Source: Deltaproteobacteria bacterium
GTDB lineage: Bacteria > Desulfobacterota > Desulfuromonadia > Geobacterales > Pseudopelobacteraceae
Direction: 5' to 3'
Length of the DNA: 10,842 bases
Assembly: GCA_016219145.1 (NCBI GenBank)
Contig: JACRCG010000171.1
Span: forward strand, 1-10,842
Part shown: positions 8,475-10,842 of the stretch, piece after piece
How positions within the stretch are numbered: the stretch's first letter is position 1
Layout: each line of letters opens with the position of its first letter
Program-made: the position numbers and the translations under genes
The notes under the pieces: model-generated
Seen by the model: only the letters and a program-made list of their open reading frames with translations
The model's database searches: none
What the model was told of the DNA's origin: nothing

Positions 8475-9143
8475 TCAGTCTATAAGATTTCCGATACTGC
8501 CGAACCGGGGCCGGAACTTGTCCCGGTTCCAGGACCAATATTTAATGAATGCCAGCCCCTTGATCTGGTCGCGACGCACAAACTTCCAGAAACGGCTGTC
8601 ATAGGAGCGGTCGCGATTGTCGCCCATCACAAAGTAGGAGTTTTCCGGCACTGTAATCGGCCCGAAACTGTCGCGCGGATTCATCTCCTTCGGAATGGTT
8701 TCACTCTCCTTATGGATCTCGTGCGGGTTCTGATAATGTCTGCCGTTGACATAGACCTTCTTGTCAATTCCCTCCACCACGTCCCCCGGCACACCGATCA
8801 CCCGTTTGATGAAATCCTTGCTGGGATCTTCCGGATATTCAAAAACTATCACGTCGCCCCGCCTTGGATCGCGAAGGGTCAGGACACGTTTGTCGGTAAA
8901 CGGAATTTTGGTGCCATAGATGAACTTGCTGACCAGCAGATGATCGCCGATTGCCAGAGTATCCTACATCGAACCGGACGGAATCTTGAAAGCCTGCACC
9001 AGAAAGGTACGTATGATCAGTGCCAGAATTATGGCGATCGCAATCGACTCGGCATATTCCCTGAAGAGACTTTTTTTGTGAATTGCCGGCTCGACCTGCT
9101 CCGGCGCTGAGACTGCCGGTTGTGTTTCCTTATTCTCGTCCAT
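8475..9143 (-). pseudogene. lepB: Signal peptidase I (lepB) with in-frame TAG at codon 60
   Basis: LepB is the membrane-bound serine/lysine protease that removes signal peptides from secreted proteins. Read through, the frame gives 222 codons: a cytoplasmic N-terminus, one membrane segment at about 31-47, the catalytic Ser58 in IPSGSM (54-59), the catalytic Lys113 in DFIKRVIGVPGD, and the late motif GDNRDRSYDSR at 174-184. Every motif is intact, and the length is normal for this group. Codon 60, right after Met59, is TAG, where relatives often have Glu in SMEDTL. The frame resumes at once with DTLAIGDHLL, so this is a single-codon lesion, not decay. A restart at the GTG of codon 98 would lack the membrane segment and Ser58 and so be inactive. 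The ATG at 9143 has AAGGA about six bases upstream and lies 24 bases after lepA. Confidence 0.88.
8964..8966 (-). other. In-frame TAG in lepB (codon 60)
   Basis: The minus-strand triplet is TAG, in phase with both the upstream half (ending IPSGSM) and the downstream half (starting DTLAIGD). One G-to-T change in GAG would produce it. Confidence 0.93.
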
Positions 9144-9167
9144 ATCCGTCCTTCGCAGATTTGATGA

Positions 9168-10842
9168 TCAATCGACCTTGAGAATTGCCAGGAACGCCTC
9201 TTGCGGCAATTCGACATTCCCGACATTCTTCATGCGCTTCTTACCTTCCTTCTGCTTCTCCAGCAGCTTGCGTTTACGGGTGATATCGCCACCGTAACAC
9301 TTGGCCAGAACATCCTTGCGCATGGCCTTGACGGTCTCGCGTGCAATAACCTTGTTGCCGATGGCGGCCTGGATAGCTACTTCGAACATCTGACGCGAGA
9401 TCAGCTCTTTCATCTTGGCGACCAGGTCACGACCTCTGAAATATGCTTTTTCGCGGTGCAGTATCAGTGAGAGAGCATCGACAATTTCACCGTTGATCAT
9501 GACATTCATTCGGACCAGATCACTGCGGCGGTACTCCAGATGTTCGTAATCAAGGGAAGCATATCCCTTGGTGATTGATTTGAGACGGTCGTAAAAATCC
9601 AGCACGATCTCGTTCAGCGGCAATTCATAGATGATCATGACGCGCGTCGGAGTCAGATACTTGATTTCGCGCTGAACTCCGCGCTTATCCTCACAGAGCG
9701 CCAGGACTCCGCCGACAAAATCGTTGGGCACATGGATGTGGGCCAGGATAAAAGGCTCTTCCAGATATTCCGTGCTTTGCAGTTCCGGCATCTGATTGGC
9801 GCTCTGGATCGAGTAGACTTCGCCGTTCATTTTGTGCACGCGGTAGACAACCGTCGGGGCGGTGGTGATCAGGTCAAGGCCAAACTCCCGTTCCAGCCGC
9901 TCCTGAATGATCTCCATATGCAAAAGCCCCAGGAAACCGCAGCGGAACCCGAACCCCAGCGCCAGTGAGGTCTCCGGCTCATAAGAGAAAGAGGAGTCAT
10001 TCAGCTTAAGCTTGGCCAAGGCGTCGCGCAGCTGCTCGTACTGGGCCGTATCGATCGGGTACAGTCCGGAAAAGACCATTGGCAGGACTTCCTTGAACCC
10101 CGCAAGCGGCATTTCACACTGGCGATGCAGCAGCGTAACCGTGTCGCCGACCTTGGCGTCGGCCACATCCTTGATACCGGCGATGACAAAGCCGACCTCG
10201 CCGGCAGCCAGCTCCGGCACTTCGACCATCACCGGGGCGAAGACTCCCACCTTGAGCGCCTCGAAGGAGCTGTTGGTAGCCATCAGCTGAATTTTATCAC
10301 CTTTTTTGAGAGTGCCGTCAAAGATGCGGACAAGAATAATGACACCCTGATACTGGTCGTACCAGGAATCAAAAAGCAGCGCCTTGAGCGGAGCATTCGA
10401 GTCCCCCTTGGGAGCCGGAATCTTCTTGACGATCTCCTCAAGAATCTCGTGCGTTCCAATGCCCTCTTTGGCGCTGGCCAGGACAGCCTCATGGGCGTCA
10501 ATACCGATGATATCTTCAATCTCCTGAATGACCCGCTCCGGATCAGCGGCCGGCAGGTCAATCTTGTTCAGAACCGGGAACACTTCCAGATTGGCATCCA
10601 GAGCCAGATACACGTTGGCCAGTGTCTTGGCCTCCACCCCCTGCGAAGCATCCACTACCAGCAAACCACCTTAACAGGCGGCCAGAGAGCGGGAAACTTC
10701 GTAAGTGAAGTCCACGTGACCGGGAGTGTCGATCAGGTTAAGGATATAGTCTTTCCCCTCATCAGAGCGATAGTTGAGCCGCACCGTCTGGGCCTTGATG
10801 GTGATCCCGCGCTCGCGCTCCAGATCCATCTTGTCCAGAAAC
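9168..10842 (-). pseudogene. lepA: Elongation factor 4 GTPase LepA, 5' end off window, with in-frame TAA
   Basis: LepA (EF4) is a ribosome-associated translational GTPase. About 557 codons are present and roughly 40 N-terminal residues, including the P-loop, lie beyond the edge. Visible from the upstream side are the switch I motif RERGITIKAQTVRL, G3 as DTPGHVDF, then after the stop the G4 motif NKID and a G5-like SAKEG. The LepA-specific C-terminal region is complete, ending ELPQEAFLAILKVD. A TAA at 10673-10671 interrupts the segment SLAAC-x-GGLLVVDASQG, where LepA proteins have Glu; both flanks are in the same frame and otherwise normal. An apparent restart at the TTG at 10664 would lack G1-G3 and could not be a GTPase. 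lepB follows by 24 bases, as in many bacteria where lepA and lepB form an operon. Confidence 0.9.
10671..10673 (-). other. In-frame TAA in lepA G domain
   Basis: The minus-strand triplet is TAA between TGT (Cys) and GGT (Gly). The E. coli protein reads AACEGALLVVDA here, so the expected codon is Glu; GAA to TAA is one G-to-T change. Confidence 0.93.

Noticed and set aside
8964..8966. TAG in lepB as a pyrrolysine codon
   Set aside because: Signal peptidase is not a known pyrrolysine protein, no Pyl genes are in view, and the neighbouring lepA lesion is TAA, which pyrrolysine cannot explain.
9168..10664. A shortened LepA starting at TTG 10664 as a genuine variant protein
   Set aside because: In-frame G3 and switch I motifs lie just upstream of the stop, showing a broken full-length gene; the short form would lack the GTPase P-loop and switches.

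Overview
The window reads as housekeeping chromosome from an anaerobic, acetate-oxidising bacterium of the Geobacter/Desulfuromonas type (class Desulfuromonadia, formerly Deltaproteobacteria). This rests on recognising the protein families and gene order, not on a search. The diagnostic part is a monomeric NADP-type isocitrate dehydrogenase followed by an LDH-like malate dehydrogenase and a four-gene-type 2-oxoglutarate:ferredoxin oxidoreductase cluster (korD-korA-korB, with a probable korC start at the edge). All real genes are on the minus strand, so the transcription order runs from high to low coordinates. I see no rRNA, tRNA, CRISPR array, transposase or prophage gene.

Layout in transcription order. 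(1) 10842-8475: lepA (EF4 GTPase, 5' end off the window) and lepB (signal peptidase I), 24 bases apart. Each carries one in-frame stop codon inside an otherwise intact reading frame. (2) 8466-8376: a large imperfect hairpin built from CACAAAG units and followed by a run of eight T, probably a terminator. (3) 8356-5866: aspS (aspartyl-tRNA synthetase, non-discriminating type by its key residues) and, 10 bases on, a LysM lipoprotein with a coiled coil. (4) 5865-5642: a 224-base regulatory region holding a terminator-like hairpin, a TTGACA/TATACT promoter and a perfect 7+1+7 palindrome over the -10 box, plus a second palindrome in the leader. (5) 5641-2357: icd and mdh. (6) 2356-2226: a short hairpin in the gap after mdh. 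(7) 2225-1: korD, korA, korB and the probable korC start.

The downstream half forms a metabolic unit. Icd makes 2-oxoglutarate and NADPH, Kor turns 2-oxoglutarate into succinyl-CoA while reducing ferredoxin, and Mdh regenerates oxaloacetate. The palindrome over the icd promoter suggests that a repressor controls entry into this unit. The upstream half serves translation and secretion.

The most unusual thing in the window is the pair of premature stops. LepB has TAG at codon 60, directly after the catalytic Ser-Met. LepA has TAA where the family has Glu in its G domain. Both fit a single G-to-T change in a Glu codon. I found no undescribed defence, mobile or biosynthetic system.
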